Assembly (NCBI GenBank): GCA_017883385.1
Contig: JADGNQ010000001.1
Location: forward strand, 1 to 64,000
DNA length: 64,000 nt
Source of the DNA: Candidatus Sulfotelmatobacter sp.
Lineage (GTDB): Bacteria; Acidobacteriota; Terriglobia; Terriglobales; Acidobacteriaceae
Direction of reading: 5' to 3'
In this document: positions 50,384 through 59,297 of the stretch, one piece after another
Layout of the letters: each line of letters starts with the position of its first letter
How positions within the stretch are numbered: position 1 is the first letter of the stretch
Position numbers and translations under genes: made by a program
The notes under the pieces: model-generated
What the model saw: the letters and a program-made list of their open reading frames with translations, nothing else
Told to the model about the DNA's origin: nothing
Database searches by the model: none

Positions 50384-51679
50384 TCAAACCTCAGTTCTCG
50401 ATTCAAACAGCGCGGGCCGCAAGCGGGTTCCCCCAGTGGCCAAGCGTTCAGCAAACTGCGGGCGGATGCCGGTCGCACGAAATACACCCCGGACCTTTCC
50501 GCTCTCGTCGATACCGGTACGGTCAAAACTAAAAATGTCCTGCATACCGATTGAGTCCTCGACCATTCCGGTGATTTCGGTAATCGTGATGACCTTGCGG
50601 GTACCATCGGCGAGGCGCGCGATCTGAATGACGGCGTGGACCGCGGACGCGATCTGGTGGCGCACAGCCCGTTCGGGAATGTTGAGATTCGCCATCGAGA
50701 CCATGTTCTCGACGCGAGCCATCGCGTCGCGCGGGGAGTTGGCGTGCACGGTGGTCAGCGAGCCCTCGTGGCCGGTGTTCATGGCCTGCAACATGTCGAA
50801 GGCTTCCTCGCCACGGACCTCGCCAACCACGATGCGGTCGGGACGCATACGCAAGCTGTTGATGACCAGTTGCCGCTGACGCACAGCGCCTTTGCCTTCA
50901 ATGTTAGGCGGCCGGGTTTCCAGGCGGACAATGTGTTCCTGCTTGAGCTGGAGTTCGGCGGCATCTTCGATGGTGACGATGCGGTCAGAGTTGGGAATGT
51001 ATCCCGACAGCACATTTAGCAGAGTCGTCTTGCCGGCACCGGTTCCGCCGGACACCAGGATGTTGAGGCGTCCTTTGACCATGGCGGAGAGCAACTCGAG
51101 CATCGACTCGGTGAGGCTCATATTCTCGATCATCTGGCGTGCGGTAACGGGTTCACGTCCGAAACGGCGGATGGAGAGGCAAGGGCCGTCGATGGCCAGC
51201 GGGGGAATGATGGCGTTGACGCGCGATCCGTCGGCAAGACGGGCATCCACCATCGGCGAAGATTCGTCCACACGGCGCCCGACGCGCGAAACAATGCGCT
51301 CAATGATCTGCATAAGATGCGCATTGTCTTTGAAGGACAGGCCGGTGAGTTCGAGTTTGCCGGCGCGCTCAATGTAGACGCGATCGAACTTGTTGACCAG
51401 AATGTCGGAAATTGTGGGGTCCTTGAGCAACGGCTCCAGGGGGCCCAGACCGAAAATTTCGTCGAGGATTTCGCGCGAAAGGCGTTCGCGCTCGGCAAAG
51501 CTGAGGGGCACGACCTCGGCGTTCACGGCGTTGCGAATGACGACCAGCACTTCGTCGCGTGCAGAGTCTCCGGAGGTCTTTCCCAACTTCTCCAGATCGA
51601 GGCGGTCGAGAATCTTGCGATGCAGGTCGGCCTTTACCTGCTGGTAATCTGCGCGCTCGAACGATTGGAGATTTGCCAT
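50384..51679 (-). CDS. cpaF: Tad pilus assembly ATPase CpaF/TadA
   Basis: This 431-residue type II/IV secretion ATPase has an N-terminal domain (1-170) with [21 protein letters not shown] and [17 protein letters not shown]. The Walker [21 protein letters not shown] is at about 210-229, the Asp box [14 protein letters not shown] follows, and then the Walker B and His boxes ([35 protein letters not shown]). It powers Flp pilin polymerisation through TadB/C. It lies between cpaE and tadB in the standard order. Confidence 0.95.
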   Translation of the reverse strand: MANLQSFERADYQQVKADLHRKILDRLDLEKLGKTSGDSARDEVLVVIRNAVNAEVVPLSFAERERLSREILDEIFGLGPLEPLLKDPTISDILVNKFDRVYIERAGKLELTGLSFKDNAHLMQIIERIVSRVGRRVDESSPMVDARLADGSRVNAIIPPLAIDGPCLSIRRFGREPVTARQMIENMSLTESMLELLSAMVKGRLNILVSGGTGAGKTTLLNVLSGYIPNSDRIVTIEDAAELQLKQEHIVRLETRPPNIEGKGAVRQRQLVINSLRMRPDRIVVGEVRGEEAFDMLQAMNTGHEGSLTTVHANSPRDAMARVENMVSMANLNIPERAVRHQIASAVHAVIQIARLADGTRKVITITEITGMVEDSIGMQDIFSFDRTGIDESGKVRGVFRATGIRPQFAERLATGGTRLRPALFESRTEV

Positions 51680-51707
51680 TGTGTCCTAAATCTGTGTCCT
51701 AGAGTAC

Positions 51708-52880
51708 CTAAACCGACTTAAACAGCGACCATGCGGCGCGCTTGGCTTCGACATCGTTGCGTGTCAATTCCTGTGCCAGGCCAGAAAAACAGCGGGCGAT
51801 CTCGGTGTTGCGCTGCTCCATCAGGGGCGTGCCGCGATCGATCGCGCCTGACACCGCGAAATACTGGTTCGGTACCCGCCACAGCAGCTTGGCGCCCACC
51901 GCGGCTTCGGCGTCAGACTCGCTGAATCCGGGGACTTTGCGAAAGCGATTCAGTACCAGCCGGACCCGCTCCCGGCTCCCGGTTTCTCCCAGATACTGCT
52001 GCACACGTGCTGCGCTCCAGAGCGAGGCCACGTCGGTGCAGGCGACGAGCAGCACCGTTTCCGAGAGACTTGCGATGAGACGGCTGGCCGCGTCGAAACG
52101 CGAGGAGGCATCGACGACCACGTAACGGTAGTGCGTTACCAGCATATCGAAGAGACGCACGAATTCCGCAGTCGAGGGATCGACCGCAGCCGGCATGTTG
52201 GTTCCAGCCAGCAATTGCAGGCCGCCGTTGTGGCGCGTCATAAAGCTCTCCAGCAGGGATGCATCCATGCGGTGGAGATTGCGAGTCGCGTCGGCCACGT
52301 TGAATACCGGCTTGAGATTCATGTGCAGCGCGGCATGGCCCAACGGAGCCAGGTCAACGAGGGCAGTTTGTCCGTGAACGGACTGCAGAGCCATGGCGAG
52401 ATTGACTGCCACCGTGGTCGCACCGTTTCCACCCTTCGCGTTAATGACTGAGTAAACCTTGCCGCGAGGACCCTCCTGGCGACCCCGGCGCTGCGCCGTG
52501 GTGAGCCGGACGAAAGCTTCGAGCAGGTCGGTGGTGGTGGTGGGACGCTCAATAAACTCGCGGGCTCCGGCTCGCATGGCGTTGACGATGATCTGCGGCT
52601 GGTTGAGGTTGCCGATGGCGAAAATGGCGGCTTCGGGCATCTCCTGATGCAGCAGTTCGATGGCTCGCAGAGCCAGTGGAGGATTATCTGCGGGAATGTC
52701 GACCAAAGTGACGTCGGGATTAGCCGCGCGTACGCGGCGCGTGATCGGGTCCGATCCGGCCACCGGAAAACTGGCGCAGGTATGGACGGTGCGCGCCACA
52801 CTAGTGCCATCGACCAGTACCTGCATCACGGCCCGCTGCTCATTATCGGTAGCGACGATGACGACTGAAAGCTCTGGCAT
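51708..52880 (-). CDS. cpaE: Tad pilus localisation ATPase CpaE/TadZ
   Basis: This 390-residue protein has an N-terminal atypical receiver domain (about 1-125; VTLVDIPADNPPLALRAIELL). A MinD/ParA-like ATPase domain follows (about 140-390). Its deviant Walker A is INAKGGNGATTVAVNLAMAL, where Lys and GNGATT fit the family, and YVVVDASSRFDAASRL is the second motif. It positions the pilus at the cell pole. It is encoded between the secretin and cpaF. Upstream AGGG supports ATG 52880. Confidence 0.9.
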   Translation of the reverse strand: MPELSVVIVATDNEQRAVMQVLVDGTSVARTVHTCASFPVAGSDPITRRVRAANPDVTLVDIPADNPPLALRAIELLHQEMPEAAIFAIGNLNQPQIIVNAMRAGAREFIERPTTTTDLLEAFVRLTTAQRRGRQEGPRGKVYSVINAKGGNGATTVAVNLAMALQSVHGQTALVDLAPLGHAALHMNLKPVFNVADATRNLHRMDASLLESFMTRHNGGLQLLAGTNMPAAVDPSTAEFVRLFDMLVTHYRYVVVDASSRFDAASRLIASLSETVLLVACTDVASLWSAARVQQYLGETGSRERVRLVLNRFRKVPGFSESDAEAAVGAKLLWRVPNQYFAVSGAIDRGTPLMEQRNTEIARCFSGLAQELTRNDVEAKRAAWSLFKSV

Positions 52881-52952
52881 AACTACCCTGTGGTCTCGTT
52901 CTTCACCGTGAATCTCCCACTCGCGCCGGGATTCTATCCCGGGTCTGGCCGC

Positions 52953-54374
52953 CTACTTGCTTTGCGGTTTGTCGAACTTGTCCTTATCCATAAACGGGCG
53001 CGGGTCCTTGGGCAGGATGGGCGCCTCCGTATCAGGAGAAATGCGGCGCACTGTGCACAGAACCATCAATTCGGAGTGACTCTTCTGCGCGCTCTTGCTA
53101 CGAAAAAAATTCCCCAGGATCGGAATATCGCCGAGGCCCGGAATCTTGTTGTAAATGTCGGTGACACGATTGTCCATGAGACCCGCGATCACAAAGCTCT
53201 GACCATCCTTCAATTCAAATTCGGTTTCGGCCTTGCGGGTACTGAGAGCGGGCACGGTGAATCCGGAGATCGTCAGCGCATTGGTAAAGTCCAATGTGCT
53301 CACTTCCGGAGCTACCTTCAAATGAATATTTCCGTTGGGCATGATGACCGGGGTGAACTGCAGGCGGACGCCGAAGTCCTTGAACGAGATCGTGACCGCC
53401 GTGAAGCCGGCGCCGGGTTGCACGATGGGGAAGGGGAATTGGCCTCCGGCAAGAAAGCTGGCTTCTTTGCCGTTGAGGGCGATCAGGTTTGGCTCCGCCA
53501 GAATCTGCAACAGGTTCTTCGACTCCAGCGCCTCAACGACGGCCCCGAAATTAATGTCCGAACGAAAGAGAAAAAGGTTCAGGACATTGTTGATGGTCTC
53601 CCCGGCATTGGTGGTAACGGTAGTTCCTGCAGCGGTCTGCGTGCCCGGGGTCAAGGTCTGAGGTCCGAAGCCGCCGAACTGGCCGGTGGTGGTGCCGCCC
53701 AGGGTATTCCCGGCTCCCGTGGAAATAAAATTGATCCCCATCTGAGTAATGGCGGAGCGGTCCACTTCCGCGAATTTTACCTGGAGCAGAACCTCCTGGG
53801 CGCCAACTGGCCCGAAGGTAAGCACGTTAACTACTTTCGGAGAATAGGCAGTGGCAAGTTCTCCGGCGCGCTTGGCGACATCTTCGGTGGTCACATGTCC
53901 GGAGAGAACGATAGCAGCCCGCGAGGGCGTGACCGCGATTTGCTCATCGGGGAAGACGCGATGCTCTTCTTCAGCGCAAGCACTTACGTCGACGTCGACG
54001 CGCAGGTCGAAGCTGCGCGAGCGTTCCAGTTCATCCCAGATCAGAAGTGAAACTTCTCCTGGTGTCTTGCCGTGAACCAGAATCTGCGTGGGCGTGATGA
54101 CCTGGGCGAAAGCAATCGCCGGATCGGTGACGGAGATGCGCTTGAGTTGCTCAGTCGTGTTAATGAGCAGCGACTTGCCCACCATCACGCGCAAAGGCGC
54201 CGATCCCTGGGACTGCTGGGACTGCGGCGGAAGCGTCGTGGTCTTGGTGCCGGTGGGTGCCTCGCTCTGGGGCTGAGCCGCGGTATCCGCTTGCTGTATG
54301 ATCTCTGAAAACGCTGGCAGAGCGAAGACAACCGCGAACAGTAAAGCCCCAAGCAACGACGTGCGAACTTTCAT
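52953..54374 (-). CDS. cpaC: Tad pilus secretin CpaC/RcpA
   Basis: This 473-residue outer-membrane secretin starts at ATG 54374, with GAGAGGAA upstream. The signal peptide covers about 1-23. The pilus N-terminal domain is at about 55-135 (GKSLLINTTEQLKRISVTDP, ILVHGKTPGEVSLLIWDE). A BON-like segment follows (IVLSGHVTTEDVAKRAGELA). The secretin domain is at about 215-440 (ILAEPNLIALNGKEASFLAGG, VRLQFTPVI, FELKDGQSFVIAGLMDNR). It forms the outer-membrane channel for Flp pili. Confidence 0.95.
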   Translation of the reverse strand: MKVRTSLLGALLFAVVFALPAFSEIIQQADTAAQPQSEAPTGTKTTTLPPQSQQSQGSAPLRVMVGKSLLINTTEQLKRISVTDPAIAFAQVITPTQILVHGKTPGEVSLLIWDELERSRSFDLRVDVDVSACAEEEHRVFPDEQIAVTPSRAAIVLSGHVTTEDVAKRAGELATAYSPKVVNVLTFGPVGAQEVLLQVKFAEVDRSAITQMGINFISTGAGNTLGGTTTGQFGGFGPQTLTPGTQTAAGTTVTTNAGETINNVLNLFLFRSDINFGAVVEALESKNLLQILAEPNLIALNGKEASFLAGGQFPFPIVQPGAGFTAVTISFKDFGVRLQFTPVIMPNGNIHLKVAPEVSTLDFTNALTISGFTVPALSTRKAETEFELKDGQSFVIAGLMDNRVTDIYNKIPGLGDIPILGNFFRSKSAQKSHSELMVLCTVRRISPDTEAPILPKDPRPFMDKDKFDKPQSK

Positions 54375-54448
54375 TTTCAGATTCCTCTCCCTGTGAGGAG
54401 ACTTGCCGGTGCGTAACGATGGAACTCGCAAGATTGAACTTTTCCTGG

Positions 54449-55312
54449 TCACTTGGCCCCGCAGCCATTGTCTGTGCAATTGACTACGTCGGGCTTCTTG
54501 TCGCCTTGGTACACCTCAACGCTAACCCCGGTGGAAGCGGGTGGAAGCGGCGTCGCAGTCTTCTTCGGCACCGTGCGATGAACCACGGGTTGCACCGGAG
54601 GGGCGGCGACTCCCTTGTAAAGACCCCGAGAGTTGGAGGAAGCCACTTCGTCCTGCTTGGTGTCGAGCGGATTGCGCAGCGCGAGTTGAATATGTCCTTC
54701 AGAACTGGCGAGAGTAAGACGTTGGGCGTCGTCGGGTGAAACCAAGAGCGTGATGACCGCCGTGTTCTGGGCCTCGCCCGTGGAGGTTCGTTCCAGGGTA
54801 TGGCCCGACGCCAGTACGGCGACGTTCTGCAGAACGGTGGTTGTCTGCTGTTCACCGCCCGCGCCGGGCGTTCCCGTCAGGAGCACGTCGACGCGAGTTC
54901 CGGGTGTTACGAATCCAGCAACGGATACAACTTCATTCACCCGCACCGACACCGCGCGCATCCCCGGAGGAATCAGCGAAGGAAGACCGGATCCGGCGTT
55001 CTCCCCGGCGAGCCGGTTGGGGAGAATGAACTCACCCCTGGCGATGGGGATGATGACGCCATGTCCCAATACGTCGGATTTTCTCCTGGGCGCACCCGGT
55101 GGGAGATCGTCCCGCGGAATCTTGATGACCTTAATATCGTGTTCTTCCACCCTGGCCCCAACCTGAAGATCGTCCGCCGCGACGATGACTTCGACGCTGG
55201 GTTCGGTACTAGCCCCACTTTTCGACTGCAAATTCCTATAGACATACACGCTCGCAAAGAAGCCAAGCGCCAGGGCCAGTACTCCAATCATCATCAAACG
55301 TGTGCGGTTCAT
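54449..55312 (-). CDS. cpaB: Tad pilus protein CpaB/RcpC
   Basis: The 287-residue protein has one N-terminal membrane helix (about 6-26, LMMIGVLALALGFFASVYVY). A SAF domain follows (about 40-110; VEVIVAADDLQVGARVEEHD, LGHGVIIPIARGEFIL), then the RcpC domain (AVSVRVNEVVSVAGFVTPGTRVDVL). CpaB is thought to stabilise the secretin and may bind peptidoglycan through SAF. It is encoded between the pilin and the secretin. Confidence 0.92.
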   Translation of the reverse strand: MNRTRLMMIGVLALALGFFASVYVYRNLQSKSGASTEPSVEVIVAADDLQVGARVEEHDIKVIKIPRDDLPPGAPRRKSDVLGHGVIIPIARGEFILPNRLAGENAGSGLPSLIPPGMRAVSVRVNEVVSVAGFVTPGTRVDVLLTGTPGAGGEQQTTTVLQNVAVLASGHTLERTSTGEAQNTAVITLLVSPDDAQRLTLASSEGHIQLALRNPLDTKQDEVASSNSRGLYKGVAAPPVQPVVHRTVPKKTATPLPPASTGVSVEVYQGDKKPDVVNCTDNGCGAK

Positions 55313-55388
55313 GCTGCTCCCTTGGAAAATAGAACGCCGGCCGTCTGACTAACAGGCGACAGTCCTTGTCCGTCGCTCGGGGTTGGTA

Positions 55389-55550
55389 CTACTGAATTGA
55401 ACTGGCGACGGAGGAGAACACGGTGTTGGCATTGGAACCGATCAACCGGACCGTTCCAACTACAATGACAAGAATCACGGCCAGCATGACTGCATATTCC
55501 GCGATGTCCTGTCCTTCGTCTTGTCTCCATAGCCTGCGTAAAAGCTCCAT
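55389..55550 (-). CDS. Flp/Fap-type pilin
   Basis: The 53-residue Flp pilin precursor reads MELLRRLWRQDEG then QDIAEYAVMLAVILVIVVG. The prepilin site G/Q with Glu at +5 and Tyr at +6 is typical of Flp. A hydrophobic helix and a short tail TVFSSVASSIQ follow. ATG 55550 has GAGGG upstream. It is the first gene of the Tad run. No prepilin peptidase or TadE/TadG is in the window. Confidence 0.9.
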   Translation of the reverse strand: MELLRRLWRQDEGQDIAEYAVMLAVILVIVVGTVRLIGSNANTVFSSVASSIQ

Positions 55551-55792
55551 AAGGGTTCCCTCTTTTCTGATTTTTTGAGATCGAGTGGGATGATCTTCCC
55601 CGCGCGAGCCAGGATCATAGCTCATAGGCGCAATGATCCGCGAGCGCCCATGCGTCGGACCTGTGAAAGATTCCGCCCCCCCGAACAGGCTAATCATACC
55701 TTGCAATATGGGCAAAAGGTCGTATTTTCTTGCATACGAAGGCAAAAAATGGATTACCAGCGGGTCGAACCCAATGAATACGGTATCTGGTC

Positions 55793-57118
55793 CTAAACAT
55801 CTGGGATTGTTGGGCTTGAAGGTGGTTCAAGCGCCTGGGTACGAAGGCCCGGAGCGAGCTGATTGGGCAGTTCTGGGTGAACAAATAGTAAACAACCCAG
55901 GGCAAGCAAAACAGCCAGCGGCAATAGTGGGCTGGTGTAAAGCGGGACCTCCCAGAAGCGAAGTAACGGGGTTACAGGGAGCCCAAGGGCGGCGACCAGT
56001 AGGCCGAAGCAAGCGATCCAGGGCCAAGCCAGCAGGATCCATGCGGCGAAGCGGAGACGGCGCGCGAGTGAATTTGCAGGCCGGTGGGGAACCGGCCTGG
56101 ATAGCAGGCACAAGAACCCCGGCAACAACAATAGTTGTGCGTGAGGAGCGAGAGTCGGGATAACGACCACATTCGCCGCCAGCAAAAGGCTGCTGACCAC
56201 AAAGAATCCCGGCGAGTCTGCCGATTGGGTTCGATATGGCCAGCACAATACCAAGGTCGCCAGCAGGAGGACGGCGGAGGCTACGTGACCGAAGGCAGAA
56301 GTGAACCAAACATCTAACAGAGAATGCCCGTAAGTGTAGTGGCCGTAGGCGCGAACGACATTCAGAAAACTGGGAACCCAGCCGCGCACCAGCCATTCGC
56401 TGACAACCGCGAGGGCGAGCATCGTGATGAGAAAACTCCAGGCCGCGGAGCGGCGACGGCGCCAGTCAGCGGCGGTCCAGAGCGCGAGCCAGGGAATCAA
56501 CACGACCACGAACTGAGGTTTGAAACTGGAAGCGGCGAGGAAGATGCCAGCAAGAATGAGGTAGTCGGCCGAGAGAAGAGACAGCGTGATCGCGATGAGA
56601 GCCGCGGCAATCAGGCTCATGTTCTGCAATTTGATGGCCTGCAACGCGGGGAAACTACCCAGAACGAGAAGCGCGATCGCGAGCCGTTGCAGTGGCGGCG
56701 GACGGAAGTGTAAGACCCGCAGCCACAACGTAAGGCTCAACAACATGACCAGGACAGAGGTGCAGAAGAATACCTTCTGCGCAACCGGAAATGGCAAGTG
56801 CACCGTTGGCCAAAGAAGTAGAGCTGCGTACGGTGGATATGCAAAACCACCAGCGATGCCTGAAGGATCGTCCGGCGAAGACTCCACCGGAGCTCCGTAG
56901 ATCACGGTTTGAATTTCGTGTGCGATAGCGGGCGAATACGGACTGCGGCCGTGGAGCAGGAGTTCATGTGCTCCCCACCAGGGAGCGTACAGGTCAGAGA
57001 AATATGGGGGCTGGTTGGCACTCCAGATCGCGTTGACGTAGTGCGCCATGCTCACGGCCGAAAGAATACTGAGCAGCAGCCACAGAACAGGCTTGGAGAG
57101 GAATGGGGACTTCTTCAT
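55793..57118 (-). CDS. GT87-like (DUF2029) polyprenol-dependent membrane glycosyltransferase
   Basis: The 441-residue protein has about ten membrane helices. The first periplasmic loop SDLYAPWWGAHELLLHG then RSPYS is the characteristic Asp/Arg/Pro block of GT87 mannosyltransferase-like proteins. The same block recurs in the gene at 59298. A conserved loop around IKLQNMSLIAAALIAI and the motif SSFKPQF follow. It probably transfers a sugar from a polyprenyl-phosphate donor on the periplasmic side. The substrate is unknown. ATG 57118 overlaps the upstream PAP2-like gene as ATGA. Confidence 0.75.
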   Translation of the reverse strand: MKKSPFLSKPVLWLLLSILSAVSMAHYVNAIWSANQPPYFSDLYAPWWGAHELLLHGRSPYSPAIAHEIQTVIYGAPVESSPDDPSGIAGGFAYPPYAALLLWPTVHLPFPVAQKVFFCTSVLVMLLSLTLWLRVLHFRPPPLQRLAIALLVLGSFPALQAIKLQNMSLIAAALIAITLSLLSADYLILAGIFLAASSFKPQFVVVLIPWLALWTAADWRRRRSAAWSFLITMLALAVVSEWLVRGWVPSFLNVVRAYGHYTYGHSLLDVWFTSAFGHVASAVLLLATLVLCWPYRTQSADSPGFFVVSSLLLAANVVVIPTLAPHAQLLLLPGFLCLLSRPVPHRPANSLARRLRFAAWILLAWPWIACFGLLVAALGLPVTPLLRFWEVPLYTSPLLPLAVLLALGCLLFVHPELPNQLAPGLRTQALEPPSSPTIPDV

Positions 57119-58269
57119 CCGGTGGTTCCCCCGCGTGCTGGAGTCGGCCCTGCTCCATTGTGGCGAAGCGGACCGCCCGTGATCGCTATGCCAAGCGCGG
57201 CCACAAGTATCCCTGCGGCGATGTCGGCAACGTAATGCCATTCCAGCAAGACGACCGCAGCCGTGAGCAACACATCGTAGGCCGCGAGGGCAATCAGCAT
57301 TCGCCTCCGACGCCGCACGAACCACAACACCACCAGCGGTTGAGCGATGTGCATGCAGGGAAGACCAATGTAGTAGTCAGTGGGAATACGCGTGATTGGC
57401 GAATGGTTCCACCGTGACAGAGCGTGCGCGATCAGGGTCTTCTGGATGTTGTAGGACTGAAGGCTCGCCGGAAATCGGGAAAAATGCGCCGGACAAAGAT
57501 AATAAGGCCCCTGCGACGGCCAGATATAAAAGATGGTAAGGGCTATGTAGTAGGACATCAGAATCGTCCCCACGAACCGCAAAGCGCGCGCTTTTCCATC
57601 GCAGAGCGCGACGAGAATGATGGTCGCGCCAATCTGAGGAAACATTCCGAAGTAGACGAACTCAAGAGCGTGAAAGAAAGATAGCGGGAAGGCCTGTACT
57701 GCCCAGTGAGCGAAATCCCCAACCGAATGGCCGCGCAGAAGCCAGCGGTCCATTTCGGCAAGCGCTGGATCGAACGCGAAGTTGAAGCGAACCGAGACGA
57801 TCGCACAGTTGTAGGCGAGGACCATCAGGAATCCGAAGAACAGATAGGCAGCCGGCGTGAGAACCGCGGCCGCGGCCCGGCGTAGTCCTTGTGCTTTTTG
57901 ACGATCTTGCAGTTCGAGAAACGCGATGGTATCGACAGTCAACACCAGCGCCTTCACGCCGTTCGTGGCCCAGGCCAGGATGGCGAAATAGAAGATCAAT
58001 GCGACGATGCGAAATGGGTTCTGGCGATAACGCGCGAGGAAAGGTTCCCACACCTGGTGGCGGGGCAAACCGATGAGGCATAGGAGTACTGCTACGAAAA
58101 TGGCCTGCGCCGCGAGAAGACCCCAGTAGGCGACGCCGAGCGGGATCCAGTCGAACTTGAGCGGGAGATGCTGACTGCGCAGGACGGGGACGAGGGCCGC
58201 ACACAATAGCAGGCTCACCCAGTAGTGCCAGTAACGTGGTCTCATCGGGCTGCAGGTTTCGATGTGCAC
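57115..58269 (-). CDS. PAP2/inositolphosphotransferase-like membrane protein
   Basis: The 384-residue protein has six or more membrane helices. The C-terminal half has the Aur1/Ipt1-type PAP2 pattern: IPTDYYIGLPCMHIAQPL (His of the middle motif) and EWHYVADIAAGI (His and Asp of the last motif). Relatives include yeast inositol-phosphorylceramide synthase and bacterial phosphatidylinositol-phosphate-type transferases. It would move a phospho-head-group between lipids or dephosphorylate a prenyl phosphate. It is coupled to the GT87-like gene downstream and 34 nt after another membrane gene. ATG 58245 is an alternative start. Confidence 0.8.
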   Translation of the reverse strand: MHIETCSPMRPRYWHYWVSLLLCAALVPVLRSQHLPLKFDWIPLGVAYWGLLAAQAIFVAVLLCLIGLPRHQVWEPFLARYRQNPFRIVALIFYFAILAWATNGVKALVLTVDTIAFLELQDRQKAQGLRRAAAAVLTPAAYLFFGFLMVLAYNCAIVSVRFNFAFDPALAEMDRWLLRGHSVGDFAHWAVQAFPLSFFHALEFVYFGMFPQIGATIILVALCDGKARALRFVGTILMSYYIALTIFYIWPSQGPYYLCPAHFSRFPASLQSYNIQKTLIAHALSRWNHSPITRIPTDYYIGLPCMHIAQPLVVLWFVRRRRRMLIALAAYDVLLTAAVVLLEWHYVADIAAGILVAALGIAITGGPLRHNGAGPTPARGGTTG

Positions 58270-58303
58270 TGGGAAGGCTGGAGTCTAAACAATCGGCCCG
58301 GCG

Positions 58304-59194
58304 TCAGACAACCGGCAGCGCATGCGACTCTAGGTCGAGCGGTTGCTTTCGCAGCAGCACCACGACCAGCATCGGCAGATAGAACAAGATCACAGTCCAG
58401 CGTCCGACTTCGATGAAGCTGTGGGGAATGTGGTACCAGCGCCAAATCCCCGCTCCCCAACTGAAAAACACAGTCCAGATAATTTCGCGGCGCGACTGGG
58501 GAATGAGCCAAAGGATGAAGCTGTCAAAGAACCAGCGTTGCGGCATGATCGCGGACGAGAGCAGAAACAGTGCATCGCGATCGCGGTAGCGGAGCAGTGC
58601 GAGGAGGAGCAGCGGTCCCGGAAGAACGAGGAGGGGAAAGAAGTGCTCGTAATTTCCGGTCTGCTTCCACCACAGCAAAGGCCACGTCGGCATCACAGCG
58701 AGGCTCAACGCACCAAGCGCCGCGCACGCCCAGAGGCCGCGACGGCTGACTCTGGTCAGGAACACCGGCAGTCCGACTTGCGGTTTGGCCATGGTCACGG
58801 GCAGAAGCAGCGGGAAGAACGCGCTGGCAGCTATGATCGGAGACCATTGCACGGTCAGGATTCCGGCCCAATATGGGTAGGCGAGGAAGACCAGTAGCCG
58901 GGTATAGCCATGACGGGTCAAACCGAATGCGAGCAGGGAAGAGCTGATACCCCAGAAGAATCCGGCGGCGAGTTCCGGTTGAAGACGCACGAAGGGCAGG
59001 GCGAACAGCGCCGCGGTGAGCGGATACTGTTCCAGCGGCGTATCGTAGGGATTCTGCCGGGCCAGCAGGCGATGCGCGAGATGAAGGGCCCAGCGGAAGT
59101 CGGCGGCATCCTGATGGAAATGTTTCATCAGGAACCAGCAGAATGCACCACTCGCGAAGCCGATTGCGGCCGAGACTGCGATGCGCCATCGCAT
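58304..59194 (-). CDS. Polytopic membrane protein, probably GT87-related
   Basis: This 296-residue protein is chosen from ATG 59194 (MRWRIAVSAAIGFASG); the longer frame to 59257 adds a non-hydrophobic tail. About eight membrane helices are visible. The loop HLAHRLLARQNPYDTPLEQY resembles the Arg-Asn-Pro-Tyr loop of the GT87-like neighbours. It is shorter than them and lacks their N-terminal Asp-Leu-Tyr motif, so the assignment is tentative. It starts the minus-strand run 59194-55793 and diverges from the GT87-like gene at 59298. Confidence 0.65.
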   Translation of the reverse strand: MRWRIAVSAAIGFASGAFCWFLMKHFHQDAADFRWALHLAHRLLARQNPYDTPLEQYPLTAALFALPFVRLQPELAAGFFWGISSSLLAFGLTRHGYTRLLVFLAYPYWAGILTVQWSPIIAASAFFPLLLPVTMAKPQVGLPVFLTRVSRRGLWACAALGALSLAVMPTWPLLWWKQTGNYEHFFPLLVLPGPLLLLALLRYRDRDALFLLSSAIMPQRWFFDSFILWLIPQSRREIIWTVFFSWGAGIWRWYHIPHSFIEVGRWTVILFYLPMLVVVLLRKQPLDLESHALPVV

Positions 59195-59297
59195 GAAATG
59201 GATTGTGCCCACACAGTTGTAACATGAAGCGAATTCACTGGGACCGAGTTGGTGCAACCGGGCTGAACACGCCCGGCCGAAAGGAAAGAACGCTGCT

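Noticed and set aside
50377-50607. Long N-terminal extension of TadB
   Set aside because: It lies inside cpaF in another frame. The proper start follows the cpaF stop by seven bases.
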